A stretch of DNA of 64,000 nucleotides, taken from contig NZ_QJQX01000054.1 in the NCBI RefSeq assembly GCF_013393185.1, positions 1-64,000 of the forward strand, read 5' to 3'. The DNA comes from Sphingobium lactosutens (lineage in GTDB: Bacteria > Pseudomonadota > Alphaproteobacteria > Sphingomonadales > Sphingomonadaceae). The translations under genes were made by a program, and so were the position numbers. Below are positions 49,531 through 60,209 of the stretch, in pieces (the first letter of the stretch is position 1; each line of letters begins with the position of its first letter). The notes beneath the pieces are model-generated. The model was not told the origin of the DNA, did no database searches, and was given only the letters and a program-made list of their open reading frames with translations.

Positions 49531-51144
49531 GTGGCCATCATCGTCTTCACCCAGCCCGTTCCCTTCCCCATCGCGCCATTGCGGCAGGTGCTGAGCGCGC
49601 AACTGCCGCTCTACAAATGGCAGATCGGGGAGGATGACGATGGCGGGGCGAAGACCATGGCGCAGTGGAGCGATCATCAACTGATCGCCGGCCGTACCGA
49701 CGCGACCATCCTCTTTTGCGAGCTGTTCGCGCGGCCGGAACCGCTCGCCGGCGACGCGCCTGTCCACAGCTGGCATCTGGAAATCCGCCGTCCGACCACG
49801 GACAATGATACGATCGCCCACCGCGTCCTGCTGCTGATCGCCTCCGTGGTGATGATGCCGGACGACGCCGCGCTCTGCCAATTGCTGCCCGGCGGCGGCT
49901 GGCTTTCCCGCGATGAGACGCTGCGCGCCGCCAAGGCGCTGCTGGCGGGCGAATCGCTAGATAAGCTCGCCCATTTCGGCCGCCCCGCCAGCACCTTCGA
50001 GGGTAGCCGCGCCGCCCCCTCCCCAAATGTCCCCGCCAGCGCCGCGCCACGCGGGGAGGGGCGTTATGCCAACCTCAGTCAGGAACAGGCGCTGCGGCTT
50101 GGCGACATGGACGAAACCATGGCCCGCATCCTGCACGAAAAGGGCATGGGGGAAATTGCCGACGGCATGGGCCTCACCAAGCCACCCGCCTTCGCCCATG
50201 AACTGCCGCAACCCGATCGCTTGCCGACCATGGTGCTGCTGGCGCGTGAGCCCTTGATCCTCGACTGGGGGCAGGTGGGCGAGGGGCTGCGCGCGATCGA
50301 CCCGGCGGGCGACTGGACGGTCGGCCAGACCGGGATCAGCCATGGCGCGCTGCACGGGCGCGGCGCGACCATCCGTTTCGACACCGGGCAGGGGCCGCTT
50401 CCCGCCTATCTCCTCGCCCAGGCGCAGGCGCGCAGCCACGGCCTGATAGAGGAGGACAAACGGGCGATCGCCAGCCATCGGCTGCACCACAGCATCACCA
50501 TCGACCTCGACACCCGCGCCGCCGACTTCCTCGCCGTGCGTCAGGTGGCGAAGGTCGCGACCCTGCTCATCGGTCTTGCCGCCAAACGCCATGGCTGCGT
50601 CGGCCTATTCAATGCCGGGGTCGGCACGGTGATGCCGGTCCAGCGCGTCTACCAGCAGATCGCCATCCTCGGCAGCGACGAAGTGCCGATCACGCTCTGG
50701 ACCTGGGCTGCCTTCCATTCGACCGAGCCGGACGCCATTTCCATCTCGACCGGCGGTATGCTGCCATTCGCCGGTTTCGAGGTGGAGTTGTGGAACGCGC
50801 CTGGCACGCTGGAGCAGGTGGCGGAGCGGCTGAACGGCGTGCTGCGCTATCTGCTGATCAACGGTCCGGTCATCACCCATGGCGACACGATCGGCGATCA
50901 TGCCAGCGACCGTTCGACCCGCTGCTTCCTGGGCGACAGCCGCGCCGACCGGGGCGATCGCAGCGTGCCCGCCATGCTGCTGGAATTCGACGCGCCCGAA
51001 GTCGCAAGGCCGAAGGCCGATCTGCCCCGCCCGGACGTCACGCCGCCGTCGCCGCAACAGCAGCCATCGCCGCCGCGCGCCCGGCCCACGCCCAGCGGCT
51101 TTGGCCGTCGCGCGCCCGGCAGCTTCGGTCGCAAGGGGCTTTAA
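49531..51144 (+). CDS. DUF4261-like protein with proline-rich tail, 537 aa
   Basis: The protein is soluble and seems built of two related halves: a short N-terminal domain (MAIIVFTQPVPFPIAPLRQ) and a larger one with SHRLHHSITIDLDT and STGGMLPFAGFEVELWNAPG, the latter reminiscent of DUF4261 proteins found in varied bacteria. The last 60 residues are rich in proline, arginine and glycine and low in complexity. The start is GTG at 49531. It lies alone between divergent small membrane gene and the TPP riboswitch. Function unknown. Confidence 0.75.
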   Translation: MAIIVFTQPVPFPIAPLRQVLSAQLPLYKWQIGEDDDGGAKTMAQWSDHQLIAGRTDATILFCELFARPEPLAGDAPVHSWHLEIRRPTTDNDTIAHRVLLLIASVVMMPDDAALCQLLPGGGWLSRDETLRAAKALLAGESLDKLAHFGRPASTFEGSRAAPSPNVPASAAPRGEGRYANLSQEQALRLGDMDETMARILHEKGMGEIADGMGLTKPPAFAHELPQPDRLPTMVLLAREPLILDWGQVGEGLRAIDPAGDWTVGQTGISHGALHGRGATIRFDTGQGPLPAYLLAQAQARSHGLIEEDKRAIASHRLHHSITIDLDTRAADFLAVRQVAKVATLLIGLAAKRHGCVGLFNAGVGTVMPVQRVYQQIAILGSDEVPITLWTWAAFHSTEPDAISISTGGMLPFAGFEVELWNAPGTLEQVAERLNGVLRYLLINGPVITHGDTIGDHASDRSTRCFLGDSRADRGDRSVPAMLLEFDAPEVARPKADLPRPDVTPPSPQQQPSPPRARPTPSGFGRRAPGSFGRKGL

Positions 51145-53652
<2,508 letters not shown>

Positions 53653-53661
53653 TGATAAACC

Positions 53662-54027
53662 ATGGCTGATCCCTGGCTCGGCAAGCTGCTTCGGTGGCTT
53701 GCCCCACGGCCCACTACGATCCCGGCTTATACGCCCCGTCCACCTCACCCGGCCAATGTGCCGGGCACCTTCTATGTCGAGGATGGGTGTTGCATTTCCT
53801 GCGGCGTGTGGGAGGATGTGGCGCCCGATCTGCTGGCATGGCTGCCGGACGGCAGCTATTCCCATTGCTATGTCGCCCGTCAGCCGGAAACCGATGAGGA
53901 ATTGGCGCGGATGATGGATGCGATGCATGTCGGTGAAGTCGATTGCATCCGTGCGCGCAATTGCCGGTCCGATTGGGCGGAGCGGCTGCGTGAAGCGGGC
54001 TTGGGGCATCAGATCGATTCCGACTGA
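53662..54027 (+). CDS. ferredoxin-like protein after thiC, 121 aa
   Basis: The central region FYVEDGCCISCGVWEDVAP, followed by a Tyr-Val segment (HCYVARQPET) and a later cysteine in GEVDCIRARN, matches the plan of small 4Fe-4S or 3Fe-4S ferredoxins (CIxCG...AP...CP). The final motif is changed: DCIRARNC instead of CPxxAI. The cysteines are C43, C44, C47, C69, C95 and C101. Whether a cluster is bound cannot be judged by eye. ATG at 53662 lies 9 bp after the thiC stop, in line with co-transcription. Confidence 0.7.
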   Translation: MADPWLGKLLRWLAPRPTTIPAYTPRPPHPANVPGTFYVEDGCCISCGVWEDVAPDLLAWLPDGSYSHCYVARQPETDEELARMMDAMHVGEVDCIRARNCRSDWAERLREAGLGHQIDSD

Positions 54028-54071
54028 CCAAGGCATTTGGTCCTTCGCATCAACCATGTTATAACCTCCGT

Positions 54072-54299
54072 ATGAACACACCCCTCAAAATCACGAAGAT
54101 AGGCAACAGCGCCGGGGTGATCCTGCCCAAGGAATTGCTGGCGCATCTTCAGGCGGCTGCCGGGGACAGTCTCTCGGTGGTTCTGACGCCACGCGGGATC
54201 GAACTGTCCGCTGCGGAGCCGGATTTCGACGCCCAGATGGCCGCCGCGCGCGAGGTGATGGCGCGGCGCAAGCGGGCGCTTCGCGAACTCGCCAAATAA
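54072..54299 (+). CDS. AbrB/MazE-type antitoxin
   Basis: The 75-aa product has the swapped-hairpin N-terminus MNTPLKITKIGNSAGVILPK, typical of AbrB/SpoVT DNA-binding antitoxins, and a charged C-terminal tail (MARRKRALRELAK) to wrap the toxin. It should neutralise the Fic/Doc protein and repress its own promoter. Its stop overlaps the toxin start by one base (TAATG), the usual coupling in these pairs. Confidence 0.88.
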   Translation: MNTPLKITKIGNSAGVILPKELLAHLQAAAGDSLSVVLTPRGIELSAAEPDFDAQMAAAREVMARRKRALRELAK

Positions 54300-54694
54300 T
54301 GGCGCGGGAAAGCTGGGTCTGGGTCACGCTCGCCGTGGCCGAGGCCGCCCATGCCGAACAGATAGCCGAACATGGCGGGGGTGGCGACGCGCTGCGCGAT
54401 CGCGGTCTGTTCGAAAGCGCCATGGCCCGGCCGCAACAGATCGCCCATTATGGCGATCCGGATGCCGCCACGCTCGCCGCCGCCTATGCCTATGGCCTCG
54501 CGCGCAATCATCCCTTTGTCGACGGCAACAAGCGGATTGCAGCGGTCGTCAGCGAAACCTTTCTGATGCTCAACGGCCATAGCCTGATGGCGACCGATGC
54601 AGAACTGGTCGTCGCCTTTCTGGAACTGGCCGCCGGCAGGCTGTCGGAAGAAGACCTCGCCGACTGGTTCCGCCAGCATCTCGCCGCCGACTGA
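54299..54694 (+). CDS. Doc/Fic-type toxin
   Basis: The 131-aa product is of the death-on-curing type. The Fic motif is HPFVDGNKRIA at 71-81; the canonical HxFx(D/E)GNKR is intact, as in Doc, which phosphorylates elongation factor Tu. The N-terminus lacks the inhibitory helix of larger Fic proteins, so inhibition should come from the AbrB-type partner. GC content is like the neighbours, so recent transfer is not evident. Confidence 0.88.
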   Translation: MARESWVWVTLAVAEAAHAEQIAEHGGGGDALRDRGLFESAMARPQQIAHYGDPDAATLAAAYAYGLARNHPFVDGNKRIAAVVSETFLMLNGHSLMATDAELVVAFLELAAGRLSEEDLADWFRQHLAAD

Positions 54695-54749
54695 AACGCG
54701 CGACACAATCTTCTTTAAATGTAGGATTTCGTCTGATCTATCCTGTCGG

Positions 54750-55025
54750 ATGGAACAGAAACCCGCATCTCCCGTCGATCGCGCGCACTGGACTCCGGCC
54801 AAGCAGCGCCTTTTCCTCGCCACCCTGCTCGATACGGGCAGCGTCACCCATGCTGCGCGTGCGGCGGGGATGTCGCGATCCAGTGCGCATCGCCTGCGTC
54901 GGCGTCTGGCCGGTACGCCGTTCGACCGGACATGGGACCGGGCGCTGGCGCTGCACAACCAGCGCCTGACCGATCCCTATGCGCTCGAAATCCAACAGGG
55001 CGTCGCGGCGCAGAGGCGCGGCTGA
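54750..55025 (+). CDS. small helix-turn-helix protein, 91 aa
   Basis: The product has a probable helix-turn-helix (SVTHAARAAGMSRSSAHRLRRRL, seen as T-HAARAAG-MSRSSAHRLRR) typical of small phage- or LysR-like DNA-binding domains. The C-terminus is hydrophilic. The ribosome-binding site of the ATG at 54750 is weak. It lies 55 bp after the Doc gene. It could regulate the toxin pair or be a cargo gene; no evidence decides. The following 150 bases (55026-55177) show no feature. Confidence 0.6.
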   Translation: MEQKPASPVDRAHWTPAKQRLFLATLLDTGSVTHAARAAGMSRSSAHRLRRRLAGTPFDRTWDRALALHNQRLTDPYALEIQQGVAAQRRG

Positions 55026-55177
55026 TGCACGGGTGGCGCGTCCACGGCGCGTCGCTGTCGCGCGGGTGTCGCGTTTTGGTCGCCTTTATGGCGCAAATGA
55101 CCAAAAACCGGGGTGAAATCGCCCGGAACAGTGTGAACTTCAGCCGTGCGCCGAAGCGCGTCGAACAACGCCGCGCT

Positions 55178-55840
55178 CTACCCCTCCAGCGCCACCACGC
55201 TGCGCCGCTTCTTCCACTCCAGCGCCACGCCGATCCGCTGGCTGAGGTCGCCGTCCCAGTCGGTGGCCAGCCCGTGCGCTTCCAACTGCTCAACGATGCG
55301 CTGGCCGATCGCGACGGCGGCTTCATCGCCCTCTTCGCAGGCGCCATAGTTCAGATAAAGGCCATGGCCCTCGATCGCCGACTCGGTGTCCTGCATGTGG
55401 AAGAAGGCATAGCCCTCGGCCAGTTCGCCCGCCTTTTGCGCCGCCTCGATCTCGTCCCAGATCTCCGACGCGCCGCAAGTGCCGCAGCAGGTGAAATTCT
55501 GCCGCGCGATCACACCTTCGCCTTCCAGCGCAGCGAAGGCGGCGTCCAGCCGGTCGCAATCGGTGGCATGGGTCCAGCCCTGTTCGGCGGCGCGATGCTC
55601 GGCCATGGCGACGCGCAGGCTGGCCGACGCCTCGCGCCGCAGCACCGGCATCGGCAATTCTTCCTCGAACACGTCATGCGCGTTGGTCAGGATGGCGTCC
55701 TCATCATAGAAGCCGCCGGCGACGTCGCGGCGCACCTGGACGCGCAACGCCTCGACCGGGTCATAGGCGGGTATGTCTTTCTGCGGCTCTGTGGTGGTGG
55801 CCCTGGTTCCGAAAATCCGATTCCACAAAGTCCCGAACAT
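55178..55840 (-). CDS. DUF6891-like hypothetical protein, 220 aa
   Basis: The product is soluble with a motif NFTCCGTCGASEIWDE that has three cysteines (CCxxC) and may bind metal, surrounded by helical segments. I believe that it matches proteins described as DUF6891, but the match is from memory of the CCGTC motif and should be checked. The role is unknown. ATG at 55840. It is convergent with the small helix-turn-helix gene and has no operon partner. Confidence 0.7.
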   Translation of the reverse strand: MFGTLWNRIFGTRATTTEPQKDIPAYDPVEALRVQVRRDVAGGFYDEDAILTNAHDVFEEELPMPVLRREASASLRVAMAEHRAAEQGWTHATDCDRLDAAFAALEGEGVIARQNFTCCGTCGASEIWDEIEAAQKAGELAEGYAFFHMQDTESAIEGHGLYLNYGACEEGDEAAVAIGQRIVEQLEAHGLATDWDGDLSQRIGVALEWKKRRSVVALEG

Positions 55841-55963
55841 GCGCCCGTCTTGCCTCCTGCGCTGCGTCGCCTTTCCCCTACCATGCCGCGCGATTCGGCA
55901 AAGGAAAAGGGGGTAGCGACACGGCCCGTCGTTTCAGCGCATTTTGCTTGTCAGACCGTCCCG

Positions 55964-56410
55964 TCAGGGCGCGGGTTCCAGCACCACGTCCCAATGATCC
56001 TCGGTCATGGCGCCGCGCCTGGCTTCCTCCGCGTCGAACGCCGCCTTGTCGGGGAACATGCGCGCCCTGGCCGCCGCCATCGCCGCCTTATAGGCCGCGC
56101 CCGCGCCCACGCCGTCCGCGCCATGCGTGTAGACGATGGTGGTGCGCACGTCCCAGCGCGTGCCGCCGCCCATATGGGTGAAGGGCATTTCGACCGTCAC
56201 TTGCATGATATAGCCCTGCCGCATCATCTCGCGCAGCAGCGCCTCATGCTGCTTGTGATAGACGCGCAGAAACTCGCCCATGCCGCCCCATTTGACGCGA
56301 TAATAATTCTCGACCTTGAGCGGCCCGTCCGCCGCGGTGCTGTCCTGCGCCATGGCGGGCGACAGCGGAAGGAGCGAGAGGAGCAGGGCGGCAGCTATCG
56401 GGAAACGCAT
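55964..56410 (-). CDS. secreted hypothetical protein, 148 aa
   Basis: The product has a signal peptide (MRFPIAAALLLSLLPLSPAMAQ) and a compact domain with VENYYRVKWGGMGEFLRVYH and FTHMGGGTRWDVRTTIVY, which resembles the ferredoxin-like ABM/NIPSNAP type fold only in a general way. I do not recognise a named family. ATG at 56410 gives the signal peptide. It is divergent from the lipoprotein gene at 56553 by 142 bp. Confidence 0.72.
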   Translation of the reverse strand: MRFPIAAALLLSLLPLSPAMAQDSTAADGPLKVENYYRVKWGGMGEFLRVYHKQHEALLREMMRQGYIMQVTVEMPFTHMGGGTRWDVRTTIVYTHGADGVGAGAAYKAAMAAARARMFPDKAAFDAEEARRGAMTEDHWDVVLEPAP

Positions 56411-56552
56411 CGGCGATGGGCCTTTCGGAGCAGGAAACGGTCCTTCGATCAGACGATCCGCGTGCGCTTTTCCGCCGCTCCCCATCCTCCCACTTGCTTC
56501 GCAGGTGCGAAAACCGCACCATATCCATCCCTTGAACGATGAAGGATCGCGC

Positions 56553-57086
56553 ATGGCCCGCCGGCTGCTTTTGACTTCGATGCTGATCGCGCCGCTCGCG
56601 CTGGCCGCCTGCACCGGCGACGAGAAGGCGGACGATCAGGCGGCGGCCAATGCTTCCAACGTAGCGTCCAACGCCACTGCACCGGCCAATGCAGCCAATG
56701 CAACTGCCCCGGCGCCCGCGCCCGACGCCTTTTCCCGCTATGTCGGCCATTATCCCTTCGACAAGGTCGGCGCACACAGCTGGCATGACGATCCGCTGGT
56801 GGTGAAGGCAGTGGAAAAGACGGTTTCCGACAAGGCCGTGCGCAAATGGGTGCTGGAGGATGCCGGTCCCGCCACCCCCATCGCCATGGTTGGCGGCCGG
56901 GTCGCTTCCTGGGCGTGCGAGGCGCATAATTGCGGCCCGCATCAATGGGTGACGCTGGTCGATCCCAGGGATGGTGCGACCGAAATCTGCTATTTCGACG
57001 AGAGCGTCGCTCCCGAAAAGACGCGCTGGTTCCGCGACGGCAAGGAGGAGGAGCGCCCCGGCAAATGTCCGGAAGTGGAGGGCTGA
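56553..57086 (+). CDS. putative lipoprotein, 177 aa
   Basis: The product has a lipobox in a signal peptide (MARRLLLTSMLIAPLALAAC) with lipidated cysteine 20, an Ala/Asn-rich linker of about 40 residues, and a globular domain with GHYPFDKVGAHSWHDDPLV and CEAHNCGPHQWVTLVDP, which contains paired cysteines. It resembles inhibitor-type or heat-shock-type small domains, but I do not assign a family. ATG at 56553. The next gene is an ABC exporter 207 bp away. Confidence 0.75.
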   Translation: MARRLLLTSMLIAPLALAACTGDEKADDQAAANASNVASNATAPANAANATAPAPAPDAFSRYVGHYPFDKVGAHSWHDDPLVVKAVEKTVSDKAVRKWVLEDAGPATPIAMVGGRVASWACEAHNCGPHQWVTLVDPRDGATEICYFDESVAPEKTRWFRDGKEEERPGKCPEVEG

Positions 57087-57274
57087 TCCTGTCCTACAGC
57101 ACCAGTCCTATGCTATGATCGGCAATGACGATCCAAGTTTTTCGATAGGATCAGGCGCGCGCAACAAAATGTCAAAATCTGCGGGACATGTGCGAAGTTA
57201 AGCAGGGCGGGACAAGAGCCGCGCCGGTTTCGCTTGCTCCCTTTGTGCCGCAGCCATTGGATAAGTGCGCTGAA

Positions 57275-57290
57275 GCGCCTAAATAGGCGC
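57275..57290 (+). promoter_or_regulatory. hairpin directly in front of the ABC exporter start codon
   Basis: GCGCCT and AGGCGC form a perfect stem around AAAT (with one more A-T pair inside), ending two bases before the ATG at 57293. The right arm contains the only purine-rich AGG that could serve as ribosome-binding site, so the hairpin may limit translation. No ligand motif is recognised. Confidence 0.45.
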
Positions 57291-57292
57291 AA

Positions 57293-59143
57293 ATGCCGCC
57301 ATCCACGCCCGATTCCACGCCGATTCCGCCCATCTGGGCGACCTTCCGGCGCTTCCTGCCCTATCTCTGGCCAGCCGACGCGCCCGCGCTCCGTCGCCGG
57401 GTGACGATCGCCATGCTGCTGGTGCTGCTGGCCAAGGCGGTCAGCCTCGCCATGCCCTTCGCCTACAAGGCGGCGGTCGACCGTATGGCCCCCGGCCTCG
57501 AACCCGCCGCCGGCCTCGCCATAGCGCTGGTTGTCGCCTATGCCGGCGCGCGCTTCGGCAGCGTACTGTTCGACAACCTCCGCAACGCCGTCTTCGAAAG
57601 CGTGGGGCAGGAGGCGGGCCGTCGCCTGTCGGACGACGTCTTCGTCCATCTCCACCGCCTGTCGCTGCGCTTCCACCTCGACCGCCGCACCGGCGCCGTC
57701 ACCAAGATCGTCGAACGCGGCACCAAGAGCATCGACACGATGCTCTATTTCCTCCTCTTCAACATCGCCCCCACCATCATCGAACTGCTCGCGGTCTGCG
57801 CCATCTTCTTCGTGAAATTCGGCCCCGGCCTCGTCCTCGCCACGCTCGTCATGGTCGGCGCCTATATCTGGTTCACCCGCACCGTCACCGAATGGCGCAA
57901 CCAGCTGCGCCGCGACATGGTGGACATGGACACCAGCGCCGTCGCCCATGCCGTCGACAGCCTGCTGAATTTCGAGACGGTCAAATATTTCGGTGCGGAG
58001 GATCGGGAGGCGAGGCGCTACAGCGCGTCCATGCGCCGCTACGCCAAGGCGGCGGTAAAGTCGGAAAACAGCCTTGCCTGGCTCAACATCGGCCAGTCGC
58101 TCATCACCAACCTGATGATGGCGGGAGCGATGGGCTATACCGTCTGGGGCTGGAGCGTCGGCAAGTTCACCACCGGCGACGTGGTGCTGGTGAACACCCT
58201 TCTTTCCCAGCTGTTCCGCCCGCTCGACCTGCTCGGCATGGTCTATCGCACCATCCGGCAGGGGCTGATCGACATGGAGGCCATGTATCAGCTGATCGAC
58301 ACCCGGACCGAAGTGGCCGACGCCCCGAACGCGCCTTCGCTCCATGTCGCGGGCGGCGAGGTCCGTTTCGACCATGTCCGCTTCGGCTATGATCCCGAGC
58401 GCGAAATCCTCCACGGCGTCAGCTTCACCGTTCCGGCGGGCAAGACGCTGGCGATCGTAGGCCCGTCCGGCGCAGGCAAGTCGACTATCGCCCGCATCCT
58501 CTTCCGTTTCTACGACATTCAGGACGGCCGGGTGACGATCGACGGGCAGGATATAGCCGGGGTCGCCCAGCACTCGCTGCGCGCCGCGATCGGCATCGTG
58601 CCGCAGGACATGGTGCTCTTCAACGACACGGTCGGCTATAATATCGGCTATGGCCGCGAAGGCGCGAGCCAGGCGGAGATACAGGCAGCGGCGCAGGCAG
58701 CGTCGATCCACGACTTCATCATGGGCCTCCCCAAGGGCTATGACACGCGCGTCGGCGAACGCGGGCTGAAACTGTCAGGCGGTGAGAAACAGCGCGTCGC
58801 CATCGCCCGCACCCTGCTGAAAGACCCGCCCGTGCTGGTGCTGGACGAAGCGACCAGCGCGCTCGACAGCCGCACTGAAACGGAAATCCAGACCGTGCTG
58901 CGCGACATCAGCCGCAAGCGCACGACGCTGGTGGTGGCGCATCGCCTCTCGACCGTGGTCGACGCCGACGAGATCATCGTGCTGGATCAGGGCCGCATCG
59001 TCGAGCGCGGCCGTCATGCCGATCTGGTCCGCGCCGACGGCCTCTACGCCATAATGTGGGCGCGTCAGGCCGCCGAGCGGGACGTCGCCCCCTCCGAACC
59101 AGGCGTCGAGGATGTCTTCGAGGTGATGCGGCCGCTTTCTTAA
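57293..59143 (+). CDS. ATM1-type ABC exporter (permease and ATPase in one chain)
   Basis: The 616-aa half transporter has six transmembrane helices (residues about 30-330) and a nucleotide-binding domain with Walker A GPSGAGKST, signature LSGGEKQR and Walker B VLVLDEATSALD. Homology to ATM1/HMT1 exporters is suggested by the membrane-domain motif FLLFNIAPTIIELLAVCAIF and the linker WLNIGQSLITNLMM. Bacterial relatives export glutathione-bound metals or persulfides and link to Fe-S metabolism. ATG at 57293. The stop overlaps the converging secreted-protein stop. Confidence 0.92.
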   Translation: MPPSTPDSTPIPPIWATFRRFLPYLWPADAPALRRRVTIAMLLVLLAKAVSLAMPFAYKAAVDRMAPGLEPAAGLAIALVVAYAGARFGSVLFDNLRNAVFESVGQEAGRRLSDDVFVHLHRLSLRFHLDRRTGAVTKIVERGTKSIDTMLYFLLFNIAPTIIELLAVCAIFFVKFGPGLVLATLVMVGAYIWFTRTVTEWRNQLRRDMVDMDTSAVAHAVDSLLNFETVKYFGAEDREARRYSASMRRYAKAAVKSENSLAWLNIGQSLITNLMMAGAMGYTVWGWSVGKFTTGDVVLVNTLLSQLFRPLDLLGMVYRTIRQGLIDMEAMYQLIDTRTEVADAPNAPSLHVAGGEVRFDHVRFGYDPEREILHGVSFTVPAGKTLAIVGPSGAGKSTIARILFRFYDIQDGRVTIDGQDIAGVAQHSLRAAIGIVPQDMVLFNDTVGYNIGYGREGASQAEIQAAAQAASIHDFIMGLPKGYDTRVGERGLKLSGGEKQRVAIARTLLKDPPVLVLDEATSALDSRTETEIQTVLRDISRKRTTLVVAHRLSTVVDADEIIVLDQGRIVERGRHADLVRADGLYAIMWARQAAERDVAPSEPGVEDVFEVMRPLS

Positions 59144-59541
59144 GGCGTGCCCGTGCTTTCCTGCATCCGCCGCTCGGCGAACCATTGCGACAGCATCTGG
59201 GCGGTGCAGCCGGTAAAGCCGGCCGCGCCGTTGACCGAACAGCTATTGGGCAGATTCTGCCGCTGCGTCGCCTCCATTGTCGCGACCTGGCTGCCCCAGC
59301 CGGGACCGCCCGACGGCGCAGGCTTCTCGCGCAACTTCTTGGGAATGCGATAGCGTTCGGATTCCGGTCGCCGGGCGCAGACCACGATCTCGTCACCCTT
59401 GCCCTGCGGACAGGGATCATCGCCATAGACGAGCAGGTTGATCGTCCGCTCCGGCGGCGGCGCAGGCTGCGCCAGCACGGGCGCCGGAAGCAGGGCGACC
59501 AGCGAAAGGGCGATCAGAGGAAATGCGCCAAGACGTGGCAT
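59140..59541 (-). CDS. secreted protein with VYGDDxCPQ motif, paralogue A, 133 aa
   Basis: The product has a signal peptide (MPRLGAFPLIALSLVALLPAPVLAQ) and a domain with INLLVYGDDPCPQGKGDEIV, VCARRPESERYRIP and a later pair of cysteines (NSCSVNGAAGFTGC). The same motifs are in the adjacent gene at 59633-60196, so the pair arose by duplication. I do not recognise a function. The stop overlaps that of the ABC exporter. ATG at 59541. Confidence 0.78.
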   Translation of the reverse strand: MPRLGAFPLIALSLVALLPAPVLAQPAPPPERTINLLVYGDDPCPQGKGDEIVVCARRPESERYRIPKKLREKPAPSGGPGWGSQVATMEATQRQNLPNSCSVNGAAGFTGCTAQMLSQWFAERRMQESTGTP

Positions 59542-59632
59542 AGAAACTGGTCCTTCATTCCCCTGTGGTGAAAGTCGCGGGTGCCCCAAGTCCCGGTCCT
59601 GTGGATAGGACGGCGCAAGGCCGTCCCACCCG

Positions 59633-60196
59633 TCATTCCTGCGGCGGCTTGGTGCCATCCTGCGGCGTCGGCTGCTGCTTGCCCTTGGCCTCGGCCTCTT
59701 CCTCGGCCTTCACCCGTGCTTCGATCGCCTTGCTGTCGGCATCGATGGTCGACAGGCGCTTGGCGCGCTCGGCCGCGACCAGATCCTTCCAGCTGGCATT
59801 GTCAGCCTGCTGCCGCTCGGCCTTGGCGAGACGCGCGAGCTGCGCGAAGCAGCCGGTCGTGCCGCCCGCGCCAGACGGCGAGCAGCTCTCGGTGCCCGAC
59901 CGGCCGACATATTCCATCGACCGCACCCGCTCGCCCCAGGCCTGGTTACTCGGCTTGTTGGGATCGCCACGCAGTGGTTCGGGAATGCGATAGCGCTCCT
60001 CCTCGCCCTTGCGCGCGCAGACGACGATATCGCCGCCTTGGCTCTGCGGGCAGCTGTCATCGCCATAGACGATGACGATATTGACCTTCTCCGTGCTGCT
60101 GCTGGTCGCGGCGTTGGGCGCGCTGTCCTGCTGCGCCAGCGCCGGGACGGCGGCGCCCATCAGGGCGAGGGCGGTGATCCATTTTCCTGTCTTCAT
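59633..60196 (-). CDS. secreted protein with VYGDDxCPQ motif, paralogue B, 187 aa
   Basis: The product has a signal peptide (MKTGKWITALALMGAAVPALAQ) and VNIVIVYGDDSCPQSQGGDIV, VCARKGEEERYRIPEPLR and ESCSPSGAGGTTGCF, in the same order as its neighbour. A charged C-terminal extension rich in Lys, Glu and Ala follows (AERAKRLSTIDADSK..., about 60 residues), ending in a Pro-rich tail. It is 91 bp upstream of paralogue A. ATG at 60196. The 13-bp gap after the coq7 stop suggests a coq7-linked transcript. Confidence 0.78.
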   Translation of the reverse strand: MKTGKWITALALMGAAVPALAQQDSAPNAATSSSTEKVNIVIVYGDDSCPQSQGGDIVVCARKGEEERYRIPEPLRGDPNKPSNQAWGERVRSMEYVGRSGTESCSPSGAGGTTGCFAQLARLAKAERQQADNASWKDLVAAERAKRLSTIDADSKAIEARVKAEEEAEAKGKQQPTPQDGTKPPQE

Positions 60197-60209
60197 CGGT
60201 CCGTCCTTA

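Noticed and set aside
57113..58711. A 532-codon minus-strand frame opposite the ABC exporter
   Set aside because: Antisense shadow; the real exporter motifs are on the plus strand.
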